Shown here piece by piece: positions 1 to 8,201 of a DNA stretch of 13,036 nt (positions are counted from its first letter, which is position 1; each line of letters starts with the position of its first letter). Origin of the DNA: an uncultured Prevotellaceae bacterium (GTDB lineage Bacteria > Bacteroidota > Bacteroidia > Bacteroidales > Bacteroidaceae); the NCBI GenBank assembly GCA_947306845.1, contig CAMZHP010000063.1:1-13036 (forward strand), given 5' to 3'. The notes beneath the pieces were generated by a model, which was not told the DNA's origin, made no database searches, and saw nothing but the letters and a program-made list of their open reading frames with translations. Made by a program: the position numbers and the translations under genes.

Positions 1-11
1 ATATCTAGATC

Positions 12-785
12 CTATTCCTTCAGATGATCCTCATTGAGCTTGGAACGCATCTCCTTCAGCAAATCACTTGCAAAGATAAAGTCTGTGAGCCGTTTGTTGG
101 TTGAGCCCATGATTTGGCTGCTGCATCCCTGCCAGTCCTTGCGTCCTTCATAGATAAAGATGATGTTCTCCCCGATGCCCATCACTGAGTTCATGTCGTG
201 GGTGTTGATGATGGTGGTCGTGTTGTATTCCTTGGTAATGCCGCTCAGCAAGTCGTCAATCACCAGTGATGTCTTGGGGTCGAGGCCTGAGTTGGGCTCA
301 TCACAAAACAGATATCTCGGATTGAGGGCGATGGCCCTTGCGATAGCGACACGTTTCTGCATGCCACCTGATATCTCACCTGGGTATTTCTCCTGGGCCT
401 CAATCAGGTTGACACGGTCGAGGCAGTCCTGCGCGCGCTTCACACGCTCACGCAAGTTCATGGTTGAGAACATGTCGAGTGGGAACATCACATTCTCCAA
501 CACGGAAAGAGAGTCAAAGAGTGCGGCACTTTGAAAAATCATTCCCATTTCCCTTCGAAGCAAGATCTTCTCCCGTTTGCTCATGGCAACAAAGTCACGC
601 CCGTCATAAAGCACCTGTCCTTTTGTCGGGTCAAGCAGGCCTACGAGGTTTTTCATCAAAACGGTTTTTCCGGAACCGCTCTGACCGATAATCAAATTGG
701 TCTTGCCATTCTCAAAGACAGCACTGATATTCTGCAGCACCTCTTTGTCTTCGAAGGATTTGTATAGATTCTTTATCTCAATCAT
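12..785 (-). CDS. mlaF: MlaF-like ABC transporter ATP-binding protein
   Basis: This is the cytoplasmic ATPase of an MCE/Mla-type ABC transporter, which moves phospholipids between the inner and outer membranes. All ABC motifs are visible in the 257-residue protein: Walker A GQSGSGKT (34-41), Q-loop Gln85 in IFQSAALF, signature ISGGMQKR (138-145), Walker B ending CDEP with Glu163, D-loop SGLD (166-169) and switch His196. ISGGMQKR with the following VAIARAIAL is characteristic of the MlaF group. The length fits the family (about 260-270). The ATG lies 25 bp after the mlaE stop on the same strand, and an AGGA sits only two bases before it, so the two genes should be one operon. In Bacteroidota an MCE-domain (MlaD) gene commonly follows, but only 11 bases remain. 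The family call is firm; the exact lipid substrate and direction of transport are inferred. Confidence 0.93.
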   Translation of the reverse strand: MIEIKNLYKSFEDKEVLQNISAVFENGKTNLIIGQSGSGKTVLMKNLVGLLDPTKGQVLYDGRDFVAMSKREKILLRREMGMIFQSAALFDSLSVLENVMFPLDMFSTMNLRERVKRAQDCLDRVNLIEAQEKYPGEISGGMQKRVAIARAIALNPRYLFCDEPNSGLDPKTSLVIDDLLSGITKEYNTTTIINTHDMNSVMGIGENIIFIYEGRKDWQGCSSQIMGSTNKRLTDFIFASDLLKEMRSKLNEDHLKE

Positions 786-810
786 TTTCCTGTGGATAAG
801 CCGATGGCGG

Positions 811-1557
811 TCATGACAGCAACTGGGTAAGGAACACGTCGGAGAACAGTATCAGCACGCTGCTCGACACCACAGCGTCTGTACTTGCCTTGCCCACTTC
901 CACCGAGCCCCCCTTCACGGTATAGCCGTAGAAAGATGAGACGCTGGATATGATGAAGGCAAAGAAAAGGCTCTTGATGATACTCATCCACACAAACCAT
1001 GAATTAAAGTCGTGCTGAAAACCCACCGTGAGGTCTTCGGGCGAAATCATGTGCCCGATATATGCTGTGGCATAAGCACCCAGGATACCATTGGTGGCAC
1101 TGAGGATGACTAGGAAAGGCATGATGGTGATCATTCCCATGATCTTGGGCAGGATGAGGTAACAGGCAGAGTTCACGCCCATGATGTCCAGTGCGTCAAT
1201 CTGCTGGGTTACGCGCATCGTGCCCAGTTCGGAAGCAATGTTCGACCCCACTTTTCCAGCAAGGATGAGACACATGATAGAAGAAGAGAATTCGAGAAGC
1301 AGGATTTCTCTCGTGGTGTATCCGGTGGTGAACCGGGGCATCCATGGGCTTTGGATGTTGATTTTCATCTGGATGCAAATCACGGCACCAATGAAGAAAG
1401 AGATGAGAAGCACAATGCCGATGGAGTCAACGCCCAGGTCTGACATCTCCTTCACATATTTCTTAAAGAACATCCTCATCCTCTCAGGTCGGGAGAATGT
1501 CTTGCCCATGAGTATCAGATACTCGCCAAATGTTTGCAGTGCTTTGATGATGAGCAT
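811..1557 (-). CDS. mlaE: MlaE-like ABC transporter permease
   Basis: Inner-membrane permease partner of MlaF in a phospholipid-trafficking MCE/Mla transporter. From the start chosen here the protein has 248 residues, close to the usual 245-260, with several hydrophobic helices (about 44-63, 90-101, 132-167, 190-208, 228-246). The MlaE family signature is clear at about 99-123: LAGKVGSNIASELGTMRV followed by TQQIDAL. The frame stays open upstream to an ATG at 1690-1692, giving 293 residues. I chose the ATG at 1555-1557 because family homology begins there (LIIKALQTFGEY), because a Bacteroidota -7 box (1577-1584) lies inside the longer version, and because the extra 45 residues are encoded by A/T-rich intergenic-looking DNA. 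The gene is first in the operon and is followed by mlaF after 25 bp. The family is certain, the start likely. Confidence 0.9.
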   Translation of the reverse strand: MLIIKALQTFGEYLILMGKTFSRPERMRMFFKKYVKEMSDLGVDSIGIVLLISFFIGAVICIQMKINIQSPWMPRFTTGYTTREILLLEFSSSIMCLILAGKVGSNIASELGTMRVTQQIDALDIMGVNSACYLILPKIMGMITIMPFLVILSATNGILGAYATAYIGHMISPEDLTVGFQHDFNSWFVWMSIIKSLFFAFIISSVSSFYGYTVKGGSVEVGKASTDAVVSSSVLILFSDVFLTQLLS

Positions 1558-1576
1558 GGATATATGAATTGTGATG

Positions 1577-1608
1577 CAAAAGTAAACAAAAACCATGAGA
1601 AAGTCGAA
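1577..1608 (-). promoter_or_regulatory. Predicted mlaEF promoter
   Basis: Read on the minus strand, TACTTTTG at 1584-1577 matches the Bacteroidota -7 consensus TAnnTTTG exactly and continues as TTTGCA. A TTCG at 1608-1605, 20 bases upstream, matches three of four bases of the -33 TTTG. Transcription would begin near 1570, giving a leader of roughly 13 bases to the ATG at 1557. This position excludes the upstream in-frame ATG as the start on this transcript. Confidence 0.6.
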
Positions 1609-1617
1609 TACAGAAAC

Positions 1618-1638
1618 AAACAATTCCACCAATTGTTT
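1618..1638. repeat. 8-bp perfect inverted repeat in the divergent intergenic region
   Basis: AAACAATT (1618-1625) and AATTGTTT (1631-1638) are exact reverse complements around a five-base centre, CCACC. The element lies between the divergent mlaE and GH115 promoters: about 10 bp behind the mlaE -33 box and 39 bp upstream of the GH115 -33 position. In the plus direction it is followed by a T-rich run, so it could be a weak terminator hairpin for antisense transcription coming from mla. It could instead be a protein-binding dyad. Only one G:C pair per arm makes it weak as a terminator. The function is unknown. Confidence 0.45.
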
Positions 1639-1676
1639 TTTATTTTGTTTCATTCTGACGATTTGAATGGTATTTT

Positions 1677-1708
1677 TTTTAAAGTCTTTCAAAAAACAAG
1701 TATTTTTG
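1677..1708 (+). promoter_or_regulatory. Predicted promoter of the GH115-HTCS transcript
   Basis: TATTTTTG at 1701-1708 is an exact match to the Bacteroidota -7 consensus TAnnTTTG, again followed by CA. Twenty bases upstream, TTTT at 1677-1680 is a near match to the -33 TTTG. Transcription should start near 1714, leaving about 27 bases of leader before the ATG at 1741. The -7 box overlaps a 10-base palindrome, TTTTGCAAAA (1704-1713), which mostly follows from the consensus itself. No copy of the tandem repeat found upstream of susC is present here, so this unit may have basal rather than strongly induced expression (inference). Confidence 0.6.
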
Positions 1709-1740
1709 CAAAAGACTCTACTTTAATTTACAATTAAACT

Positions 1741-4152
1741 ATGCGTACACTTTTTTTCTTACTGATGGGATTCCTATTCCCCTTGGGGCTTCAGGCCGCT
1801 GAACCATTTGTCAATTTCAATGGTGAGGGATGGCTTCTCAATGACGGGGACAAGGTGAACATCTATGTGGCTTCTGCAGACAAGGGCGTGCTTCGTGCTG
1901 CGAATGATTTATGCAAAGACCTCAACACGGTCTGCGGTGCCACATGCAGTATCGTCGCAGAGGATGGCAATGCTGCCATCAGCATTGCTGTTGACCCCAA
2001 GATGAAAGCAAGGGAGAAATACATCATTCAAATCGACGGTCAGAAGATGCGCATCACCGGAAGCGACAAGAGAGGCGCTATTTATGGCATCTATGAGTTG
2101 TCGCGCCAGGCAGGTGTCTCACCTTGGTATTGGTGGGCAGACGTGCCAGTCGTCAAGCACAGCAAGATATGGCTCAAGCAAGGAACCTATACCGATGGAG
2201 AGCCTGCCGTACGCTATCGTGGCATTTTTCTCAACGACGAGGCTCCCTGTCTTACTACATGGGTCAAAAATACTTTCGGCACTGGTTATGGCGGGCATGA
2301 GTTCTACGCCAAAGTGTTCGAATTGCTTTTGCGTCTGAAAGGCAATTACCTGTGGCCTGCCATGTGGGATTGGGCATTCTATGCCGACGATCCGCTCAAC
2401 TCTGCCACTGCCGATGAGATGGGCATCATCATCGGCACTTCGCATCATGAGCCCATGGCACGCAACCATCAGGAATGGGCACGCCACCGCAAGGAATACG
2501 GCCAATGGAACTATCGCACCAACAAAGCCGTGCTCGACAAGTTCTTCCGTGAGGGCATCGAGCGCATGAAGGGAACCGAAGACGTGGTGACCATTGGCAT
2601 GCGTGGCGATGGCGACGAGGCGATGAGTAAGGATGCCGACACTAAATTGCTGCTTGACATTGTGAAGCAGCAACGTAAGATCATCAGTGATGTCACCAAA
2701 CGCCCCGCCAAAGAGACACCGCAGGTGTGGGCTTTATATAAAGAGGTGCTCGACTATTACGACCAGGGAATGCGAGTGCCCGATGACGTGATCATGATGC
2801 TTTGTGATGACAACTGGGGCAATGTGCGCCGCGTGCCAAATGCCCGTGAGCGCCGCCATCCCGGTGGATGGGGACTCTATTATCATGTTGACTATGTGGG
2901 TGCCCCTCGTAACTCCAAGTGGCTGAACGTCACTCCCATCCAGCACATGTGGGAACAACTTACCCTTGCTTATGAGAACGGTATCGACCGTATGTGGATT
3001 CTCAATGTAGGCGACCTCAAACCCATGGAGTACCCTATACAGTTCTTCCTTGACATGGCATGGAACGGCGGGGCGTCCATCCCCGACCATACCCTCAACT
3101 TTTGCCGGCAGCAGTTTGGCGAAAGTCAGGCGCAGGAGGCAGCAAGATTGCTCGACCTCTGCTGCAAGTACAATGGTCGCATCACTGCTGAGATGCTCGA
3201 CAGCCGCACTTACAACCTCTCCACAGGAGAGTGGGAGAGGGTGGTGGCCGACTACAACAGGCTGGAGAAAGAGGCACTGCGGCAGTATGTCACCCTTGAT
3301 GATGCCTACCGTGATGCCTATCAGCAAATCATCCTGTTCCCCATCCAGGCAATGGCGAATATATATGAGATGTATTATGCACAGGCGATGAACCACCAGC
3401 TGAGCAAGGAGGGAAACCCTGATGCCAATTGTTGGGCAGAAAAGGTGGCGGAGGCTTTTCGCCGTGACTCCATCCTGTGTGCCGCCTACAACCATGATCT
3501 CGCAGGAGGAAAGTGGAATGGCATGATGATACAGAAGCATATCGGATACAGAAGTTGGAACGACAATTTCGGTCCCAGCAATATCATGCCGAGGACAGAA
3601 AGGGTGAATACCGAAGGGAAGAACAGTGTGTTTGCAGAGCGGGATGGTGTGGTGACCATGGAGGCTGAGCACACCTTTGACCGCAAGGATGCCGCTGAGG
3701 CCAAATGGACCGTGATTCCTGGTCTTGGACGAACACTCAGCGGCATCACCCTGCGCCCCACCACCGTTGGGGTAGACGGAGCGGCATTGGTTTACCGGTT
3801 TGAGACCCAATCGCCTGTCAAGCAACTCCATGTCGTGGTGAAATCAACACTTGATTATCTCAACAAGGGCGGATTGTGCTATCGGGTGACTCTTGATGAC
3901 GGCACTCCGCAGACCATCAATTTCAACTCCAAACTCAATGAGGCACCGGAAAATATCTACAGCATCTATTATCCCACCGTGGCTAAGCGCGTGGTGGAGA
4001 GCACGGTGGACCTGCCGGCAGGTGCAGGGAAGCACACCCTGCGGATAGAACCGCTGGATCCCGGCATCGTTTTTGAGAAAATCATCCTTGATTGTGGTGG
4101 GTGGAAACCATCTTATCTGTTTGGCACGGAGTCGCCTCGACGCATGGAATAG
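1741..4152 (+). CDS. Secreted family 115 glycoside hydrolase (xylan alpha-glucuronidase)
   Basis: Characterised GH115 enzymes cleave alpha-1,2-linked glucuronic or 4-O-methylglucuronic acid from xylan, including internal positions that GH67 cannot reach. The 803-residue protein starts with a signal peptide (1-19 or 20, cut near LQA/AEP). No lipobox cysteine is seen, so it should be soluble in the periplasm. Next come an N-terminal alpha/beta domain (about 25-150) and the catalytic region (about 155-450). The latter has typical family stretches: YRGIFLNDEAP (159-169), NYLWPAMWDWAF (202-213), GMRGDGDEAM (286-295), CDDNWGNVRRVP (355-366), GGWGLYYHVDYVGAPRN (375-391) and NVGDLKPMEYPIQFFLDMAW (422-441). 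A helical segment follows (about 450-600) and a C-terminal beta-sandwich of the GH115_C type (about 635-795, beginning VVTMEAEH). Acidic residues in these motifs are catalytic candidates; I cannot assign them. The length is at the short end for the family but looks complete. It has its own promoter and is followed 22 bp later by the regulator. The family is firm; activity on xylan is inferred from the family. Confidence 0.92.
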   Translation: MRTLFFLLMGFLFPLGLQAAEPFVNFNGEGWLLNDGDKVNIYVASADKGVLRAANDLCKDLNTVCGATCSIVAEDGNAAISIAVDPKMKAREKYIIQIDGQKMRITGSDKRGAIYGIYELSRQAGVSPWYWWADVPVVKHSKIWLKQGTYTDGEPAVRYRGIFLNDEAPCLTTWVKNTFGTGYGGHEFYAKVFELLLRLKGNYLWPAMWDWAFYADDPLNSATADEMGIIIGTSHHEPMARNHQEWARHRKEYGQWNYRTNKAVLDKFFREGIERMKGTEDVVTIGMRGDGDEAMSKDADTKLLLDIVKQQRKIISDVTKRPAKETPQVWALYKEVLDYYDQGMRVPDDVIMMLCDDNWGNVRRVPNARERRHPGGWGLYYHVDYVGAPRNSKWLNVTPIQHMWEQLTLAYENGIDRMWILNVGDLKPMEYPIQFFLDMAWNGGASIPDHTLNFCRQQFGESQAQEAARLLDLCCKYNGRITAEMLDSRTYNLSTGEWERVVADYNRLEKEALRQYVTLDDAYRDAYQQIILFPIQAMANIYEMYYAQAMNHQLSKEGNPDANCWAEKVAEAFRRDSILCAAYNHDLAGGKWNGMMIQKHIGYRSWNDNFGPSNIMPRTERVNTEGKNSVFAERDGVVTMEAEHTFDRKDAAEAKWTVIPGLGRTLSGITLRPTTVGVDGAALVYRFETQSPVKQLHVVVKSTLDYLNKGGLCYRVTLDDGTPQTINFNSKLNEAPENIYSIYYPTVAKRVVESTVDLPAGAGKHTLRIEPLDPGIVFEKIILDCGGWKPSYLFGTESPRRME

Positions 4153-4174
4153 TCTGTCCTTATAATTGTAGCCT

Positions 4175-7100
4175 ATGAGAAGAAAAGTCCTTGTTCTCAT
4201 CTTGTTGTGTCTGATGGCCGTCCTGTCTGTCAGGGCAGTCAGCGGGCATTTGTATACAGCCGACAAGTTGTCGAGCAGCACCACCAATTCTATCTGTCAG
4301 GATCATTATGGATATATATGGGTGGGTACTCAGTTTGGCCTCAACAAGTTTGACGGCTACCGCTTCACACATTATTATACGGATGAGGATGATTCGACTA
4401 CCATTCAGGGTAACGAAATCACACGCCTCTTTACCGACAGCAAGCACCGCCTGTGGGTGGGAGGCGCCAGAGGACTGAGCAGATATGACCATGCCACCAA
4501 TCAGTTTGTGAGATACCATTTCCCTACGGGCATTTTGCCACGTGTGGAAAGTATCTGTGAGGACAGGGATGGGAACATTCTTATATGTACCTCGGGTTAC
4601 GGACTCTACTCCATCCGTAAAGGCAAAGATGTCATCTCTCAGGAGAGCCAGTTCTCGCGCACTGAGACCAACAATTTCCAGGCCGCCTTGTTTGAGGACG
4701 ACCAGCATTGTTTTTGGTGGGGTTGTCAGACTTCTACCATTACCCGCGCGAAAGCAAGTGGACTTCAACCCACTGCCACTAAGGACTTTGAGTCACCTTA
4801 TGGCCCTGCTATGACATTCCTCCGTACCGATGCCCGGGGGTTCCTTGCTGTGTGTGCTTATGGCATATTGCGCTATGATTATGCTTCGGCACAACTCACG
4901 GATGCTGGTTTTGACCTTTCCGCTATTGGGGCCAACGTGTCGGTGAGGACAGCCATGGTCGACCATGCCGGAAATATTTACATTGGAACTTCTGGGCGTG
5001 GATTGTTCGTCATCCCGAAAGGCAGTAAGACACTGCAGAGAGTGGAAAGTGGCGGAGGAAAATATGATCTCTCCACAGCGAATGTCAACGATATCTTTGA
5101 AGACAAAGACCAAAACTTGTGGGTGAGTTGCTCCAGAAAAGGTTTGCTTCAACTCAATCAGAGAAAGATGGCGTTCCGTACGTGGAAGTTCTCCACCCAA
5201 AACATCCAGTTGGGAAGTAGCCTTTCCAGTTTGATACAGGGTGATGATGGCGCGTTGTGGTGTACCGTACAGAAAAGCGGCATCTACCGGTTTGACGCCG
5301 ATGGAAAAATAACACCAGCTCCTGCTTCACCATCGGGTGCCAACTGCATCTACCGTGATAGCAAAGGGAACTTCTGGGTCGGAAGTGAGAATACACTCTA
5401 TAGTTATAATCCTTTCACCGGTGCCAGCACGCAGCGCCTTCGTCTCGATGGCTGGGGTATCAATTGCATGGCGGATGATGGCGAGGGACATCTGTATGTC
5501 TGTAACTATGGAAAAGGATTCTCTATCTTTGATACGGCAACAGGACAATCAGAGTCGTTCAGCATGTACCACATCGACCCAAAATTGGGCGGATTGTGCA
5601 ATGACTGGGTGAAGGCTTTCCTCCTCGACAGCCGTGGTTTGCTGTGGATAGCCACCACCAACGGTGTCTGTGTGATGAACCCGGCAGACCGCAATTTCCG
5701 TATCCTTGGCTGGGATTTGCAGTTGAAAGGTGTCCAATGCTTCTCGCTCTGCGAACAAAATGATGGGTCTATTCTCATCGGTACAGAGACGGGTCTTTAT
5801 CAATTTGACCGTTCTGCCTCGAAAGTTTCCAGATTCAAGGGAATAAAGGAGGTGGACAACAAACCTATTTATGCTATTGTTTGTTCACAGAATGGTGATA
5901 TTTGGATGAGTTCTGCCAATGGCATCTGGCAGTATGACCAGCGCCACAAGCGTGTGATCAGCCATGTGGGAGGAAACGGACTTGAAGCCCGGGAATTCAT
6001 TCTAGGCGCTCTTGCCACCGACGGAGACGGAAGGGTGAGTTTTGGCAGCATTGAGGGTATCGTCACGTTCTATCCTGATGAGGTGTCGGGTGCCGCTGTC
6101 AATACTGATGAAAAAGTGATGCTTACCAATTTCGTCATTGATGGAAAACCGGTCGGATGCCTTTCCGATACATATAAGATTCCCTACGACCGAAACTCGT
6201 TTTCCATGGAGTTTTCTTTGTTCGATTTCATCAATGCAGAGAATATCAATTATGAGTACCGCATTAACGGAGGTCAATGGACACCCTTTATGGACGGTTC
6301 CAACAGTGTGGCTTTCAGCAGGATGAATCCCGGACACTATGAGATAGAGGTGCGGGCCATGACCAACGGAACCTATTATGATGGCACACTGATTGTAAAT
6401 GTGGTTGTTCAGTCACCATGGTATGCCTCCACATGGGCTTATCTCCTGTACGCCCTTTTGGCTGTCGGTGCAATCATTTTGATAGGTTACTACAGGGAGA
6501 GACGCAGAAGGGCCGACCTCGATGAACAGAAAATGCGCTTCCTCATCAATGCCACACACGATATCCGCTCACCGCTGACACTGATCATGGGACCGCTCAA
6601 CAAACTGAAGGAGAGGATTACAGACAAGGAGAATCTCGACGACATCCAAATCATCGACCGCAATGCACAGCGCCTCCTGCTTCTCGTCAACCAAATTCTC
6701 GACGAGCGCAAGATAGACAAGAACCAGATGCACCTGCATTGCAGCGAAACCGACCTCGTGGCTTTCGTCACAGGCATTTGTTCGCTGTTCCAGTTCAATG
6801 CCCGCCAGAGAAACATCCGTTTCACCTTTGAGCATGAGGATGAAAAACTGATGGCGTGGATAGACCGTATTCAGTTCGACAAGGTGGTGACCAATCTGCT
6901 CTCCAACGCTTTCAAATATACTTTTGACGGGGGTGAGGTGCGTGTCATTCTCTCCAAGGATGGGAAGTCGTTCAGTCTGCGTGTGGTGGACAATGGACTC
7001 GGCTTCAAGGAAGAGAATACCGAAAAACTGTTTGAGCGCTTCTATCAGGGAAAAGACAACAACGGCCTCCATATCGAGGGAACAGGCATCGGTCTCAACC

Positions 7101-8056
7101 TGAGCCGTGCCATCGTTCTTCTGCATGGAGGCAGCATCAAGGCATACAACAGAAAGGACGGACAACGAGGGGCCTGTCTTGACGTACAGCTTCCACTAGG
7201 AAAGGAGCACCTCAAACCCGAGGAGATCGTAGACGATGAGAGCAGCGAAACCCAGGGCTCACATAAGCAGGGCTCTCGCAATTTCCGCCTGCTGGTGGTT
7301 GACGATGACTTGGAGGTGGCACAATATATCAAGAACGAACTGGGACAGTGGTATCGCATTGACACGGCACCCAATGGACGAGAGGCTCTCAAGAAACTGC
7401 TGACCGACAGTGGAGGCTACGACCTTGTCATCAGCGATGTGATGATGCCCGAGATGGACGGCATCTCCATGCTGCGCCAACTCAAGGGCAATCCCAATAT
7501 CAGTGATATCCCAGTCATCCTCCTTACCTCCAAGGTGGAGGTGAGCGACCGCCTTGAGGGTCTTCGCAAGGGAGCCGATGCTTATTTGGCCAAACCTTTC
7601 AACATGGAGGAACTGCATATCCTTGTCGACAACCTTGTCGATAATGTGCGCCGCCTGAGAGGAAAATTCAGCGGAGCCCAGACGCAGGAGGACAAGATGG
7701 AGAATGTGGAGGTGAAGGGCAACAATGATCAACTGATGGAGCGCATCATGCAAACGGTGAATGAGCATCTGCAAGACCCGGACTTCAATGTTGACCGGCT
7801 ATGTGAAGAGGTGGGGCTGAGCCGCACCCAATTGCATCGCAAGATGAAGGAGATCACGGGCATCTCGACAGGAGAGTTCATTCGCAACTTGCGTCTGCAG
7901 CAGGCTGCACGCCTCATCCGTGAGGGAAAAATCAACATCGCACAGGTAGCCTATTCGGTGGGCTTCAACAATCAGACCTATTTCTCCACGGTCTTCAAAA
8001 AGCATTTCGGGAGGACACCCACAGAATATGCGGATGAAGCAACAGGAAAAGAATAA
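4175..8056 (+). CDS. Hybrid two-component system (HTCS) sensor/AraC regulator
   Basis: One-protein signalling system that senses an oligosaccharide in the periplasm and activates PUL genes. Order in the 1293 residues: signal peptide (1 to about 23); 14 Reg_prop-type repeats, usually WVG-T-GL-related (about 35-635), enough for two seven-bladed propellers; Y_Y_Y domain (about 675-747); transmembrane helix (about 753-773) followed by RERRRR; HisKA with phospho-acceptor His795 in ATHDIRSPLTLI; HATPase with N-box NLLSNAFKY (907-915), DNGLGF (939-944) and GTGIGLNLS (969-977); receiver with acidic VVDDD (1041-1045), phospho-acceptor Asp1088 in SDVMMPEMDG, Thr1118 and Lys1140; AraC-type double helix-turn-helix (about 1190-1285). 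All catalytic residues are present. The H-box reads HDIRSP where many relatives have HE-RTP, a conservative change. Blade 4 (about 169-193) is degenerate. It is probably cotranscribed with GH115 (22-bp gap, no clear promoter between) and ends at a terminator. The ligand, perhaps a (glucurono)xylo-oligosaccharide, is inferred from context only. Confidence 0.95.
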   Translation: MRRKVLVLILLCLMAVLSVRAVSGHLYTADKLSSSTTNSICQDHYGYIWVGTQFGLNKFDGYRFTHYYTDEDDSTTIQGNEITRLFTDSKHRLWVGGARGLSRYDHATNQFVRYHFPTGILPRVESICEDRDGNILICTSGYGLYSIRKGKDVISQESQFSRTETNNFQAALFEDDQHCFWWGCQTSTITRAKASGLQPTATKDFESPYGPAMTFLRTDARGFLAVCAYGILRYDYASAQLTDAGFDLSAIGANVSVRTAMVDHAGNIYIGTSGRGLFVIPKGSKTLQRVESGGGKYDLSTANVNDIFEDKDQNLWVSCSRKGLLQLNQRKMAFRTWKFSTQNIQLGSSLSSLIQGDDGALWCTVQKSGIYRFDADGKITPAPASPSGANCIYRDSKGNFWVGSENTLYSYNPFTGASTQRLRLDGWGINCMADDGEGHLYVCNYGKGFSIFDTATGQSESFSMYHIDPKLGGLCNDWVKAFLLDSRGLLWIATTNGVCVMNPADRNFRILGWDLQLKGVQCFSLCEQNDGSILIGTETGLYQFDRSASKVSRFKGIKEVDNKPIYAIVCSQNGDIWMSSANGIWQYDQRHKRVISHVGGNGLEAREFILGALATDGDGRVSFGSIEGIVTFYPDEVSGAAVNTDEKVMLTNFVIDGKPVGCLSDTYKIPYDRNSFSMEFSLFDFINAENINYEYRINGGQWTPFMDGSNSVAFSRMNPGHYEIEVRAMTNGTYYDGTLIVNVVVQSPWYASTWAYLLYALLAVGAIILIGYYRERRRRADLDEQKMRFLINATHDIRSPLTLIMGPLNKLKERITDKENLDDIQIIDRNAQRLLLLVNQILDERKIDKNQMHLHCSETDLVAFVTGICSLFQFNARQRNIRFTFEHEDEKLMAWIDRIQFDKVVTNLLSNAFKYTFDGGEVRVILSKDGKSFSLRVVDNGLGFKEENTEKLFERFYQGKDNNGLHIEGTGIGLNLSRAIVLLHGGSIKAYNRKDGQRGACLDVQLPLGKEHLKPEEIVDDESSETQGSHKQGSRNFRLLVVDDDLEVAQYIKNELGQWYRIDTAPNGREALKKLLTDSGGYDLVISDVMMPEMDGISMLRQLKGNPNISDIPVILLTSKVEVSDRLEGLRKGADAYLAKPFNMEELHILVDNLVDNVRRLRGKFSGAQTQEDKMENVEVKGNNDQLMERIMQTVNEHLQDPDFNVDRLCEEVGLSRTQLHRKMKEITGISTGEFIRNLRLQQAARLIREGKINIAQVAYSVGFNNQTYFSTVFKKHFGRTPTEYADEATGKE

Positions 8057-8062
8057 TATAAT

Positions 8063-8092
8063 AAGGTGCACCAATAGAAGGCGCACCTTTTT
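8063..8092 (+). terminator. Intrinsic terminator after the HTCS gene
   Basis: AAGGTGC (8063-8069) pairs exactly with GCACCTT (8083-8089) around a 13-base loop, and the 3' arm runs into five T residues (8088-8092). It begins seven bases after the HTCS stop codon. It should end the GH115-HTCS transcript and separate it from susC. Confidence 0.75.
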
Positions 8093-8138
8093 GTTGGCAT
8101 CCAAATCAGGCGTTTTCTTGTTTTTTTTAAGGTTTTTT

Positions 8139-8172
8139 CATGATGAAACATAAATGAATCACGTTGAAACGT
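8139..8172. promoter_or_regulatory. Candidate HTCS operator: tandem repeat with 21-bp period
   Basis: Two 13-base copies, 8139-8151 and 8160-8172, agree at 10 of 13 positions and share the core GWTGAAACRT. Their starts are 21 bp apart, two helical turns, which is also the centre-to-centre spacing of the AraC araI half-sites. Each copy also lies in a short dyad: TTTCAT-G-ATGAAA (8136-8148) and ACGTT-GA-AACGT (8161-8172). The proximal copy ends about 5 bp before where a -33 box would sit, a geometry suited to an activator that contacts RNA polymerase. The pattern is seen directly; binding by the HTCS is inference. Confidence 0.5.
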
Positions 8173-8201
8173 TTTTTCTCCATTCGTATTTTAGTTTCTT
8201 T

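Noticed and set aside
1645..1657. GTTTCA (reverse complement of the operator core TGAAAC) upstream of GH115
   Set aside because: It is a single copy with no partner at 21 bp and differs from the motif at three flanking positions; expected by chance in A/T-rich DNA.
1704..1713. Palindrome TTTTGCAAAA over the GH115 -7 box as an operator
   Set aside because: Most of it is the promoter consensus itself (TTTTTGCA); similar words occur in the other two promoters.
2734..3831. Long open frame (365 codons) on the minus strand inside the GH115 gene
   Set aside because: It lies wholly antisense to a gene with clear family motifs, resembles no known protein, and has no promoter or leader. It reflects codon bias of the sense strand.
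4161..4168. TATAATTG just upstream of the HTCS start as a separate promoter
   Set aside because: It mismatches TAnnTTTG at one base, lies only six bases from the ATG, and would leave almost no room for a transcript start. Readthrough from GH115 is more likely.
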